Below, in pieces: positions 1 to 8,500 of a stretch of 9,205 bases of DNA. Location: contig JAJYJL010000228.1 in assembly GCA_021789565.1 (NCBI GenBank), positions 1 through 9,205 on the forward strand. Direction: 5' to 3'. Both the position numbers and the translations under genes were made by a program. The notes below the pieces were generated by a model. That model ran no database searches. It was not told where the DNA came from and saw only the letters and a list, made by a program, of their open reading frames with translations. The DNA comes from Acidobacteriota bacterium (GTDB taxonomy: Bacteria; Acidobacteriota; Terriglobia; UBA7540). Positions within the stretch are counted from its first letter, which is position 1; each line of letters starts with the position of its first letter.

Positions 1-1824
1 ATTACTCCGAGCGCACGTCGGGCCTATTTGAACTGGTTGGCGGACGGCCGCCGCAATCCGAGCGCAGACATCGGATATGTCTTTCTGTTCTTTTACGGCT
101 TGGAGCGCCGAGCGCTCGTTGACGCAGGCAACGACAAGGCGGCCGAACTGGATCTGCAAGCTATTGCCCAGGAGATTCGGGAGCTCCTCGAGGTTTATGG
201 GCCCACGTCGGGGTCCTTTCGAAGCTATGCGAGCAACCTGCTTAATACCATCGAGTTTGCAAATTACCCGTCCAAGCTCTACGCCGAACCTATTCCGCTC
301 TTCACTCGAGGCTACGAACTGCCACTTCATCTTCGCATTGCTCTCGGCCAAGTGGCTACGGACGGAGTAGCGGTTGCACCGCGACTGGCTTTGGCCTGGG
401 CGCGCTGCGCTCCGGAAATTGGATTTCGTACGCCGGCATCGCGGTGCGCAGAGGAGTTTGACAAGCTGTTCGTGGAAAGGTATCTGCAGACCTACGGCGA
501 TGGTTTTGTGCTGCCGAAGAATAAGACGCAGTTGAAACTTGTGTACAACCCCGCTTCGGCGGGCCTTCGGGGAACTCCCGAAATCAAGATGACGTTCGGA
601 GATGTTCCTGACGTCACTGTCCTAACAGGCCCACAGAAAAAGCTCCAGAGCCTTGTCGACGCTGTATGCAAGGAGCTCGACGCCTATAGCCGCTTCGTTG
701 GCAAGAACCCCGACCTCAGGGCTAGCCTTGAGGGGCTGCTGCAATTGCCGGTATCGCTCTGGCCCGAAGGCGTTCAAAAGGCCTTTCAAGAACTCAAGGC
801 GCGCATGGGCTCAGGCACTGTGGTGCTTGCCTTCCAGGATCTGCTCTCCGGCCTCGGGGCGACAGCCTTCCCGACAAAGGAAAAGGTGCTGAGTCTGGTA
901 CGGGCGCTCGAATCCTTGAACATCGGCATGGAACCCGACGTTTTATTTGGCGCTAAGTCTCCCAAGCCGGAAGAGAAGGTCGTGCTTTTTGCCATCGAGC
1001 AAGGCGCACGGAGCTATCGCAAGACGCCCGAGTACCAAGCCGCGCTGCTGACGATGGATATCTCATGTGCGGTGGCCTACGCGAACGGTCAAGTTCCTGA
1101 GGCCAAGCTCTCTTACTTGAGAAGCCAAATCCGATTGTGGACGCACTTGGAACCGGAAGGCTTGCGTCGGCTTTCCGCCCACCTTCGCATTTTGGCGGTT
1201 AAGCCTGTCTCTCTTGCTGTATGCAAGAGGAAATTGGAGCCTCTGGCACCTTCAGCCAAGGAAACGGTCGCTACGTTTGTCGCCAAGCTCGTAGGCTCCG
1301 ACGGTGCGGTTTCGCGCGACGAAATTCAAATGCTCGAGAAGGTTTACAAGATCTTGGGTATCGAACAAAAGCAGGTTCTTACCGACGTGCATTCGGCCGC
1401 AGCTGGGAACGCGCCAGCGAGTCGTGCGGATGCAGGGCAGCCTGCGTTTACGCTTGATGCTGCTCGTATCGCCGCTCTTCAGAAGGACAGCGAAAAGGTA
1501 TCGGCTCTGCTTTCCAGCATCTTCAAGGAAGAGCAAGCGTTGGAGCCAGCTTCCGTGGCTGAGACTGAACCTGAAGATGCAGCAGTCGAGACGCGGCTGC
1601 TTGGCCTAGACAATACCCACACTGCATTTGTTCGCGTACTGCTATCCCGGCCTCAATGGAGCCGAGAGGAATTACTAGACGTTGCATCCGACCTTGATCT
1701 GATGCTCGATGGTGCGCTTGAGCAGGTCAATGAAGCGTCCTTCGAGTACCTGGACGTTGCTCTTACCGAATACGACGACCCTATTAAGGTTAACCGCGAA
1801 GCCCTGGAAAAAATTGAAATATGA
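1..1824 (+). CDS. sngA: TerB_N/TerB/TerB_C domain protein, SngA-like (5' partial)
   Basis: The reading frame is open from base 1 with no start seen. A TTG at 28 is an internal Leu codon, because the preceding codons (ITPSARRAY) continue the TerB_N pattern into YLNWLADGRR and then YVFLFFYGLERR. The gene therefore begins upstream; 607 residues are visible. Counting from the first visible codon, TerB_N spans roughly 1-220. A central helical TerB-like region at about 345-465 has two half-motifs: a degenerate AYANGQVPEAK near 360 and an intact GSDGAVSRDE near 433. An Ala/Glu-rich linker near 505-530 leads to a TerB_C-like end containing LDNTHTAF and DGALEQVNEASFEYL. TerB domains are acidic helical modules proposed to bind metal; in Shango the TerB protein is SngA, whose biochemical role I do not know to be settled. 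No signal peptide or membrane segment is seen in the visible part. The stop overlaps the next start (ATGA), suggesting translational coupling. Domain call confident; Shango assignment rests on the neighbours. Confidence 0.88.
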   Translation: MTPSARRAYLNWLADGRRNPSADIGYVFLFFYGLERRALVDAGNDKAAELDLQAIAQEIRELLEVYGPTSGSFRSYASNLLNTIEFANYPSKLYAEPIPLFTRGYELPLHLRIALGQVATDGVAVAPRLALAWARCAPEIGFRTPASRCAEEFDKLFVERYLQTYGDGFVLPKNKTQLKLVYNPASAGLRGTPEIKMTFGDVPDVTVLTGPQKKLQSLVDAVCKELDAYSRFVGKNPDLRASLEGLLQLPVSLWPEGVQKAFQELKARMGSGTVVLAFQDLLSGLGATAFPTKEKVLSLVRALESLNIGMEPDVLFGAKSPKPEEKVVLFAIEQGARSYRKTPEYQAALLTMDISCAVAYANGQVPEAKLSYLRSQIRLWTHLEPEGLRRLSAHLRILAVKPVSLAVCKRKLEPLAPSAKETVATFVAKLVGSDGAVSRDEIQMLEKVYKILGIEQKQVLTDVHSAAAGNAPASRADAGQPAFTLDAARIAALQKDSEKVSALLSSIFKEEQALEPASVAETEPEDAAVETRLLGLDNTHTAFVRVLLSRPQWSREELLDVASDLDLMLDGALEQVNEASFEYLDVALTEYDDPIKVNREALEKIEI

Positions 1825-3119
1825 GCTCTTCAATTCGCCAAAAAGACCGTGATTCGGTAATCCAATCCCTGCGTGCTGGTGTCGTCCCGCGCGTTGGACA
1901 GCATCTCATCCAGGTTGGTCGCAATCGTGAGGTGGCAACACTCGTAGCCGATATCGAGCAAGTTGCCGATGGAGGCTCGGCTTTTCGGATTGTCACGGGC
2001 GAGTACGGGGCGGGCAAGACCTTCTTCTTGAATCTTATGGGGGCCGTAGCTCTTGAGAAGAAACTCGTCGTCGCGTACGCGGACCTCACACCGGACCGAC
2101 GACTGCATGCCAGCGGCGGACAAGCTAGGTCCCTTTATTCAGAGCTGATGCGCAACGTTGCGACCCGAACGAAGCCGGAAGGTGGGGCCCTGGGCGGCAT
2201 TGTTGAGCGATTCATTGGCCTTGCCAAGGCTGAGGCCAAGACAAAAGGCCAACTGACCGAAACCATTTTGCGTCAAAAATTAGATCAGCTTACCGAGCTA
2301 GTCAACGGGTACGACTTCGCGGATGTGATTGCTTCCTACTGCCGTGGGTATGAGGAGGGAAACGAGCAGCTAAAGGCAGACGCTGTTCGCTGGCTGCGCG
2401 GGGAGTTTTCAACCAAAACCGACGCTCGCCTTGCGCTTGGCGTTCGAACTATCGTCGACGACGCTTCCGTCTACGACCAGTTGAAGCTCCTCGCCCGCTT
2501 TGTGCGGCTCGCTGGATTTAGCGGGCTGCTCGTTTGCCTTGATGAACTTGTTAACCTCTACAAGCTTGCCAACAAGCAGGCTCGGGAATCCAATTACGAG
2601 CAGATTCTTCGAATTTTGAACGACTCCCTGCAAGGTACCGCCGTTGGACTTGGCTTTGTGCTGGGGGGCACCCCGGAATTTTTACTCGATACGCGCCGGG
2701 GTCTCTACAGTTATCCAGCCCTTCAAAGCCGTCTTGCTCAAAACACCTTTGCTACAAACGGTCTTGTCGACTTTAGCGGTCCAGTCATTCCACTTTCGAG
2801 CCTGACCCCGGAGGATTTCTTCGTCCTGCTTCAGAAGATTCGCTTTGTATACGCCGGCGGAGATGATACAAAATACGTCGTGCCGGACGATGGCATCATC
2901 AAATTCATGGAGCACTGCGCAAAGCGCATTGGCAATACGTACTTTCGAACACCAAGGACGACGATAACGGCCTTCATCAACCTGCTGGCGGTCCTCGATC
3001 AGAACCCTGGAACCGCGTGGCAGGATTTGCTTGGAGCAATTGAAGTGGTGGCAGATACTGGTGGCACGGGTGACCACGCCGTTGAGCCGGACGACGAAAT
3101 GGCATCTTTCAAGCTTTGA
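1821..3119 (+). CDS. sngB: P-loop ATPase, DUF2791/BrxD-type, SngB-like
   Basis: This is a 432-residue cytoplasmic AAA+/STAND-like ATPase. Walker A is GEYGAGKT at residues 60-67. Walker B is LLVCLDEL at 236-243, with Asp241 and Glu242. A sensor-1-like strand, GFVLGGTPEF, lies at 278-287 and is followed by a conserved-looking Leu-Gln-Ser-Arg-Leu at 301-305. An Arg-rich RTPRT at 377-381 near the C terminus may act as sensor 2 or an arginine finger. The length and the DEL(V)NLYK context fit the BREX-associated BrxD/DUF2791 group. It probably couples ATP hydrolysis to remodelling of a partner protein or DNA, but its substrate is unknown. The ATG is inside the stop region of the upstream gene (4-base ATGA overlap) and has only a weak purine stretch (GGAAAAAA) upstream, so coupled translation is likely. 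The helicase gene starts 6 bases downstream. The ATPase family is secure; the name sngB comes from operon order. Confidence 0.87.
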   Translation: MSSSIRQKDRDSVIQSLRAGVVPRVGQHLIQVGRNREVATLVADIEQVADGGSAFRIVTGEYGAGKTFFLNLMGAVALEKKLVVAYADLTPDRRLHASGGQARSLYSELMRNVATRTKPEGGALGGIVERFIGLAKAEAKTKGQLTETILRQKLDQLTELVNGYDFADVIASYCRGYEEGNEQLKADAVRWLRGEFSTKTDARLALGVRTIVDDASVYDQLKLLARFVRLAGFSGLLVCLDELVNLYKLANKQARESNYEQILRILNDSLQGTAVGLGFVLGGTPEFLLDTRRGLYSYPALQSRLAQNTFATNGLVDFSGPVIPLSSLTPEDFFVLLQKIRFVYAGGDDTKYVVPDDGIIKFMEHCAKRIGNTYFRTPRTTITAFINLLAVLDQNPGTAWQDLLGAIEVVADTGGTGDHAVEPDDEMASFKL

Positions 3120-3125
3120 TCGCCG

Positions 3126-5429
3126 ATGACCGACTCAAACTCCTTTACTCTACTTGACCAACGCATTCAGCGATACATTTGGGCTGAGGGGTGGACGGAG
3201 CTGCGCGACGCCCAGGAATTGGCCATTCCCCTCATCGTTGAAGCGAAGCGGGATGTCATCGTCGCGGCGGCAACAGCTGCTGGAAAGACCGAAGCGGTTT
3301 TTTTGCCCGCGCTGACTCACCTGCTGGGGTCGAAGCCTATAGACGGGCTCATCGTTTACATCAGTCCCCTTAAAGCGCTGATCAACGACCAGTTTGGGCG
3401 ACTCGATAGGCTTTGTGAGGACCTCGAGATTCCGGTCTGGCCATGGCATGGCGATATTGCGGCCAACGTCAAGGCAAAATTTCTAAAGCGGCCCACGGGG
3501 GTTCTTTTAATTACACCGGAGTCTATGGAGGCCTTTCTTTGTAACCGAGGCACATCTGTTGGCGCGATATTCGCTAGCGCCCAATACTTTGTCGTTGATG
3601 AGCTCCATGCCTTTATTGGAAGTGAACGTGGCAAGCAGTTGCAGTCGCTTCTGCACCGGGTCGAGAAAGTTATCGCACGAACTGTTCCGCGCATCGGGCT
3701 ATCAGCGACCTTGGGAGACATGCGGCTCGCGGCGGATTTTCTTCGACCAACGAAGGGTGCAGAAGTCGCGGTGGTTGAGTCCCACGCGGCGGCTGGTGAG
3801 CTGAGGATTCTCGTAAAAGGATACGAGGAACTGGCGGTCGAAAGGCAACCAGAGCCAAACGATTCCGAAGAGGACGAAGGGCCAGAAGCAATCACACCTG
3901 CTCAGATTGCCGCGCACCTCTTCAAATTGCTACGCGGCTCAAATAACTTGGTGTTTCCGAATAGTCGACGCGAGGTGGAGAGGTATACCCACATCCTCAA
4001 CGAGATGTGCGCAAAGGCACAGGTACCCAACGAGTTTTGGCCCCACCACGGGAACCTTTCGAAAGAATTGCGCAGCGATACCGAGGCCGCGCTCAAGCAG
4101 CACGAACATCCTGCCACCGCGATTTGCACAAATACGCTCGAGCTTGGCATCGACATCGGGGCTGTCAAGAGTGTGGCGCAGATTGGTCCGCCGCCTTCGG
4201 TGGCAAGCCTTCGGCAGAGACTTGGTCGTTCTGGCCGACGCAAGGGCGAGCCGGCAATCCTACGGGGCTATTGCATAGAAAACGCGATTACGAGCAAATC
4301 GGAACTCGCGGCGCATCTGAGACTTGAGACCGTGCAGATGGTCGCAATGATTTCCCTTCTGCTGGAGCAATGGGTTGAGCCACCGATGGCAGCGGGGACA
4401 CACCTCTCGACGCTTATCCAACAGATTTTATCGTTCATCTCCCAAAACGGTGGTACTACGGCGTCGCAGCTCTTCGCCTTGTTTGTAACGCCTGGTGCAC
4501 CATTTGCCGGTCTTACACCGGACGACTTTAAAGATCTCCTACGACACCTTGGCCAAAAGGATCTCCTGACCCAGGATTCGTCCGGCCTGCTGCTGCATGG
4601 GCAGCTTGGGGAGAGGTTGGTAAATCACTACAGCTTCTACGCTGCGTTTGCGAGTGACGAGGAATTTCGAATCGTCGCGGGTGGAAAGCCTCTTGGTTCG
4701 CTGCCCGTTTCGCAGATGATGCATGTGGGGCAGCACATCCTGTTTGGCGGACGCACATGGCTAGTCGAGGAGGTCAATTCCGACGAAAAGACTATCTACG
4801 TCGTACGCACGAAGGGCGGAGTACCGCCAACATTCTCTGGGGGCGCAGGACGCGTCCATACCCGTGTTCGGCAGCGGATGCGCGAGCTGATGGCGACTAC
4901 TTCCGACGTAAAATTTGTCGACGAGACTGCGCAGCGATTCTTGCGTGAATCCCGTGCTGCGTACGCCCGCCTGAGCTTGGATAAGACTGTAACTATGGAC
5001 CAGGGCTCGCAAGTATTCCTGTTCACCTGGCTTGGGGATGCGGCAAACGAGGTGATTTCATGTTTGCTTGCGCGTCAAGGCATGACTGCGTGGATTGCTG
5101 GGCCCGGGTTGGAAGTGATGAAGAAAGGGAATACGAGCGAAGACATAGAGAGCGTGCTATATGACGCGTGTATTGAGGAACCCCCTTCGTTGCCCGAACT
5201 GCTTTCCGGCGCGAAGAATCTCGAACGGGCGAAATGGGATTGGGCTCTACCCCAGAACCTACTGCAGAAGACCTATGGGAGTCTTAACCTGAATATCGAG
5301 GAGGCATTTAACTGGCTCCGCAGTGCGTTTCCTGACGGCGCAACGCGTCCGCGTCCTTCAGGCAAGACCGGCCACCGCATCCTCCGCGTAGCGGCTTCGT
5401 CCAACCCATCATTCAAACGGGATACCTAA
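3126..5429 (+). CDS. sngC: Lhr-like superfamily 2 DExH helicase, SngC/BrxHI-like
   Basis: A 767-residue SF2 helicase with the full motif series: Q-like WTELRDAQ at 23-30, motif I ATAAGKTE at 49-56, Ia ISPLKALINDQ at 79-89, Ib TPESMEAFL at 130-138, motif II DELH at 158-161, motif III SATL at 193-196, motif IV NLVFPNSRREVE at 274-285, motif V TNTLELGIDIG at 335-345 and motif VI QRLGRSGRR at 364-372. The second RecA domain is preceded by an acidic linker at about 240-255. A winged-helix-like region (about 425-500) and a beta-rich region beginning near 505 (FYAAFASDEEFRIV, then KPLGSLP) resemble the C-terminal part of Lhr-type helicases and BREX BrxHI. ATP-driven unwinding or translocation on nucleic acid is expected. 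The ATG lies 6 bases after the ATPase stop with no strong Shine-Dalgarno, so it is probably co-translated. The final residues (SSNPSFKRDT) are encoded by an attC-like sequence and may not belong to the ancestral protein. No nuclease domain is seen. Confidence 0.9.
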   Translation: MTDSNSFTLLDQRIQRYIWAEGWTELRDAQELAIPLIVEAKRDVIVAAATAAGKTEAVFLPALTHLLGSKPIDGLIVYISPLKALINDQFGRLDRLCEDLEIPVWPWHGDIAANVKAKFLKRPTGVLLITPESMEAFLCNRGTSVGAIFASAQYFVVDELHAFIGSERGKQLQSLLHRVEKVIARTVPRIGLSATLGDMRLAADFLRPTKGAEVAVVESHAAAGELRILVKGYEELAVERQPEPNDSEEDEGPEAITPAQIAAHLFKLLRGSNNLVFPNSRREVERYTHILNEMCAKAQVPNEFWPHHGNLSKELRSDTEAALKQHEHPATAICTNTLELGIDIGAVKSVAQIGPPPSVASLRQRLGRSGRRKGEPAILRGYCIENAITSKSELAAHLRLETVQMVAMISLLLEQWVEPPMAAGTHLSTLIQQILSFISQNGGTTASQLFALFVTPGAPFAGLTPDDFKDLLRHLGQKDLLTQDSSGLLLHGQLGERLVNHYSFYAAFASDEEFRIVAGGKPLGSLPVSQMMHVGQHILFGGRTWLVEEVNSDEKTIYVVRTKGGVPPTFSGGAGRVHTRVRQRMRELMATTSDVKFVDETAQRFLRESRAAYARLSLDKTVTMDQGSQVFLFTWLGDAANEVISCLLARQGMTAWIAGPGLEVMKKGNTSEDIESVLYDACIEEPPSLPELLSGAKNLERAKWDWALPQNLLQKTYGSLNLNIEEAFNWLRSAFPDGATRPRPSGKTGHRILRVAASSNPSFKRDT

Positions 5430-5462
5430 CGGTCCCCCTTAATTGTGAATCAGCGCATAAAG
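5399..5462 (+). repeat. Degenerate integron attC-like site at the 3' end of the helicase gene
   Basis: GTCCAAC at 5399-5405 fits the integron inverse core RYYYAAC. It is followed by TCATTCAA at 5409-5416 and, on the right side, CTTAATT at 5438-5444. These match the left arm (GTCTAAC, then TCATTCAA) and right arm (GGCTTAATTCAGGCGTTAGAT) of the aadA-type attC as I remember it. The segment can fold: ATTCA 5411-5415 with TGAAT 5446-5450, AA 5416-5417 with TT 5439-5440, GGG 5419-5421 with CCC 5434-5436, and ACC 5424-5426 with GGT 5431-5433, around a TAAC loop and with unpaired bases, as in attC. A second RYYYAAC (ACCTAAC, 5424-5430) contains the stop codon. The right core GTTRRRY is not intact: CAGCGCATAAAG at 5451-5462 is in its place, with about six extra bases before it. 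It is therefore probably a remnant. The same hairpin could weakly serve as a terminator, but no U-tract follows. Confidence 0.5.
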
Positions 5463-5542
5463 ATGGCCAGTCTTGGGGATAATACAGAATCAATCAATTG
5501 TAGCCACCCGTTTCCTAGCTTGATAACAGAGCATTCTATTTA

Positions 5543-8500
5543 TTAACTGTACCTTGCAGAAGCTCCAACCGTAGCTATGGGTGCAGAGATGGTGGCACTT
5601 GCGCACTCCAGATACCGGCAGAATGCGTTGGCGAGTTGCATTTGTCGGGGTGTCTTGCATTCGGACTCGAAGACGTTGGGCGAGGCAACCAGAACCGACA
5701 GGCACTTGGCGCGCGATATGGCAACGTTGAAGCGGTTGGCGCTATAGAGAAATTCCATGCCGCGCGGGGCGTCGGTGTAGCTGGAGGTAGCCATTGAGTA
5801 GATTGCGATTGGCGCTTCCTGACCCTGGAACTTGTCTACGGTGCCGACGCGCGCGTCAGGCAGGCGCTGCCGAATCTCAAATACCTGTGCGTTGTATGGT
5901 GTGATAATGACGATGTCATCCAGCGTCAGGGGAGTTTCGGTGCCGTTGCGGTCGGTCCATCGCGGGGAGCCCGCCAGAAGCCTGTTCACAAGGCCCGCAA
6001 CGGCTTCCGCCTCCTCGATGGACGAACTCTGGTTGCCTGTGTGATGCACTGGCAGGTAGCGCAGTCCGCTTCCATTTAGCGGACCGCCTGACGTGATGAT
6101 CTGAAGCTCGCAGCCTTGGTGTGAGGTCAGTTTGCTGTCATAGAAGAGTTCCGAGTTGAATGCGCAGATGGAGGGATGGAGCCGCCATGTCTGTTCAAGA
6201 AACAGTCCTCGGTCGACCGCGATCGTGTGATTCCCCTGCAGCACATGTTCCAGAGAGGACACGCCGGTGCCGTCTGGATGCGTTCCCTGCGTCGGCTGGT
6301 CAAGCTGTTGGGGATCACCGAGCAGGATCAAGGTCCGGGCGCTTTGCGCAACAGCCACAACATTGGCAAGGGACATTTGCGCAGCTTCGTCCACCACAAC
6401 TACATCAAGGACATCATGCGCATCGGCACGAGACCAGAGAAAATGCGTTGCGCCTGCAACCTGGCAGTGACCGCTGGCCAGTGCTCTGAATACGTCCCCA
6501 TTGTCCTTTGCAAACAGGAGCCGACCGTTGCCTGGCTCTGGTTCCTTGGCCTTTTGGATGCACCGCAGATCCACGCCCAACTCTTCGCTGGCTTCCAAGA
6601 CTTTGTCGAGAAGATTGCGAATCACCTTATGGCTATTCGCCGTGATCCCGACTCTTTTGCCCTGAGCGACCAGGCGGCAGATCATGCGCGCCCCAGTGTA
6701 GGACTTGCCGGTTCCCGGCGGCCCCTGAATGGGGAACACGCCTCCCTCCAGCGCGCCCGCGATGCGCAGCGCGGCGTGCAGGCTGGATTCCCCGCCCAGG
6801 CGGATCGGGTGGCTGCCGAGGTGTGGCGGTTCGTTTAGTAACAGGGCCCTAGCGGCGAGGTAATCACCATCGCCTTCAATTCCGTGCTCGGCTACATACT
6901 GGCCGAGGCGGAAGAGCGCGGCCGCCTGTTCCTTGGAGTTGAAGATTGTGTGGGCGAATACCGCACCAGGATGAATGTCAGCTGTTGCCCTGGTTTTTTT
7001 AATGTCGATCGTGCGGTCGTCCGTCGATACAGCAACGGCCGTTCCCAGCTTCTGACCACCCACCGCTTTCAGCTCCTCGTCGCCACGCAAGTCGGTGTCC
7101 TGCTGCTCGAACCGGTAGCGATGCGTCGGGATGCCGGTCCCGGTTTGAACGACAGTGCCGACCAGCGTGAGCAGGGCTAGTGCTGCGCGCTCGTTGACCA
7201 GTTCGTCCGCCGTTAGACCTGCTAATCGGAAATACTCCCACCAGGTTGCTTTGTCCTCCCGGCGGTGCCAGCTGAGCAGGTGAGCGAGTATCCACCGCGC
7301 CTGCTGTTCTGCGGTGCGCTCCTCGGGATCGACCGGCACATCGTGTGTAAGCTGCTCAATGAGCTGCTTGATCTCCTCCTGCCTTTCGCTAAGTTTTTCG
7401 CTAGGGCCTTCCTGCCCCGGCGCGGGGCGTGCCACATCCGTTCCGGATGCGATCAGCTCGGTGCGGCGATTTTCCAGCCAGTCGCGCAATGCGTGGGCCG
7501 AGATGCAGTCATCCGCGTTGTAGCCCTGGACGACGGCGCGGTCCTCGTCGTTGATCGATGCAGCATCGGCCAGTTCCAGACCGGCTTGCACGCTGGCGAG
7601 GGCGATGTTGGCCTGCCTGAGTTCGGTTGCGCGGGTAAAATCGTAGAGCGGCTCCAGTTTCTTGATCGAATAGCTCTCAACGCCAGCCCGAAGTGCATTA
7701 CGCACGACGCTGTAAAGATCGACGAAGGCCTTGCCTCGCAGCAGGTTGTCGATCTCGTCCTCCCTCGTTGCATAACGGCCCATCAGGCGTTTGAGTGCCC
7801 CAGGTTCGTAAGGCGCGTAATGGTAGATGTGCAGGTCTGGATATTCCTGACGGCGCGTCGTAACGAAATCGATAAAGCGCTCGAAGATCGCTTTCTCTTC
7901 CTCTCTGTCCAGTGCCCAGTCTGCCACATAAACGGGTTCACCATTCGTGTCGCGATACCGGTAACCAAAGAGGTACTCAAGGCCGTGCTCGCCTACGAAC
8001 GGGTCGCCTTCGATGTCGAAAAAGACATCGCCATCGGAAGGTGGGGGCAGCAGACATAGTCCGGTTTCCGGCACAATAGGTAGGAGTTCGTAGTGAAGTT
8101 CCCCCGTCTCGCGGGTCTGGATTTGTAAGAGGGCCTGCTCTTGGGCCTTTTCATACGACACTGGTGAACCGCGCAGCGGTCTCCAGGGCATCGGCGTTGG
8201 CATGGCGGCAAGCGCCGCTGCGGTCCGAATCCCATTCGCCTGAAGTTCGGTGATCTGGTTCTTCGTAACGCCGGCAACCAGGCACAAATGATCGTCATCG
8301 CGCCGCCGGCGCTCGCATTGCTCCTGCCAACGGCAGACATCACAGTGTTCTTTAGGGTCGGGATACTTGTCTTGCCCTTCGTTTTTGTCAGCCGCCGATT
8401 CAGTCACTCGCTTCGCCATCCGGAAATACGCGGCGTAGTCCAAGTACCGGAATTGCTGTGGCTCGAAGTCCGACCAAGGCGCCACCACGTAGACATACTC

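Noticed and set aside
28..30. TTG as the start codon of the TerB protein gene
   Set aside because: The frame is open to base 1 and the upstream codons continue the TerB_N pattern, so the gene starts outside the window.
1..1824. Tellurite resistance (ter) operon
   Set aside because: TerB domains occur in many stress and defence proteins; no terC, terD, terE or terZ partner is visible, and the ATPase plus helicase neighbours point to defence.
3356..3895. Minus-strand open frame of 179 codons inside the helicase gene
   Set aside because: It opposes intact SF2 helicase motifs and its Ser/Arg-rich translation resembles no family.
1821..5429. Type 2 BREX brxD/brxHI pair
   Set aside because: No pglX, pglZ, pglW or pglY gene is in the window and the first gene is a TerB protein, so Shango fits better; it stays possible that BREX genes lie outside.
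5419..5436. Rho-independent terminator for the operon
   Set aside because: The bulged GGG/ACC hairpin is short and is followed by C residues and TTAATT rather than a U-tract; the attC-like reading explains it better.
6176..6838. Plus-strand open frame of 220 codons
   Set aside because: It lies wholly inside the well-supported minus-strand SF1 helicase domain and shows no recognisable motif; an antisense shadow.
7265..8059. Plus-strand open frame of 264 codons
   Set aside because: It is antisense to the RNase H-like region of the nuclease-helicase and shows no domain pattern.
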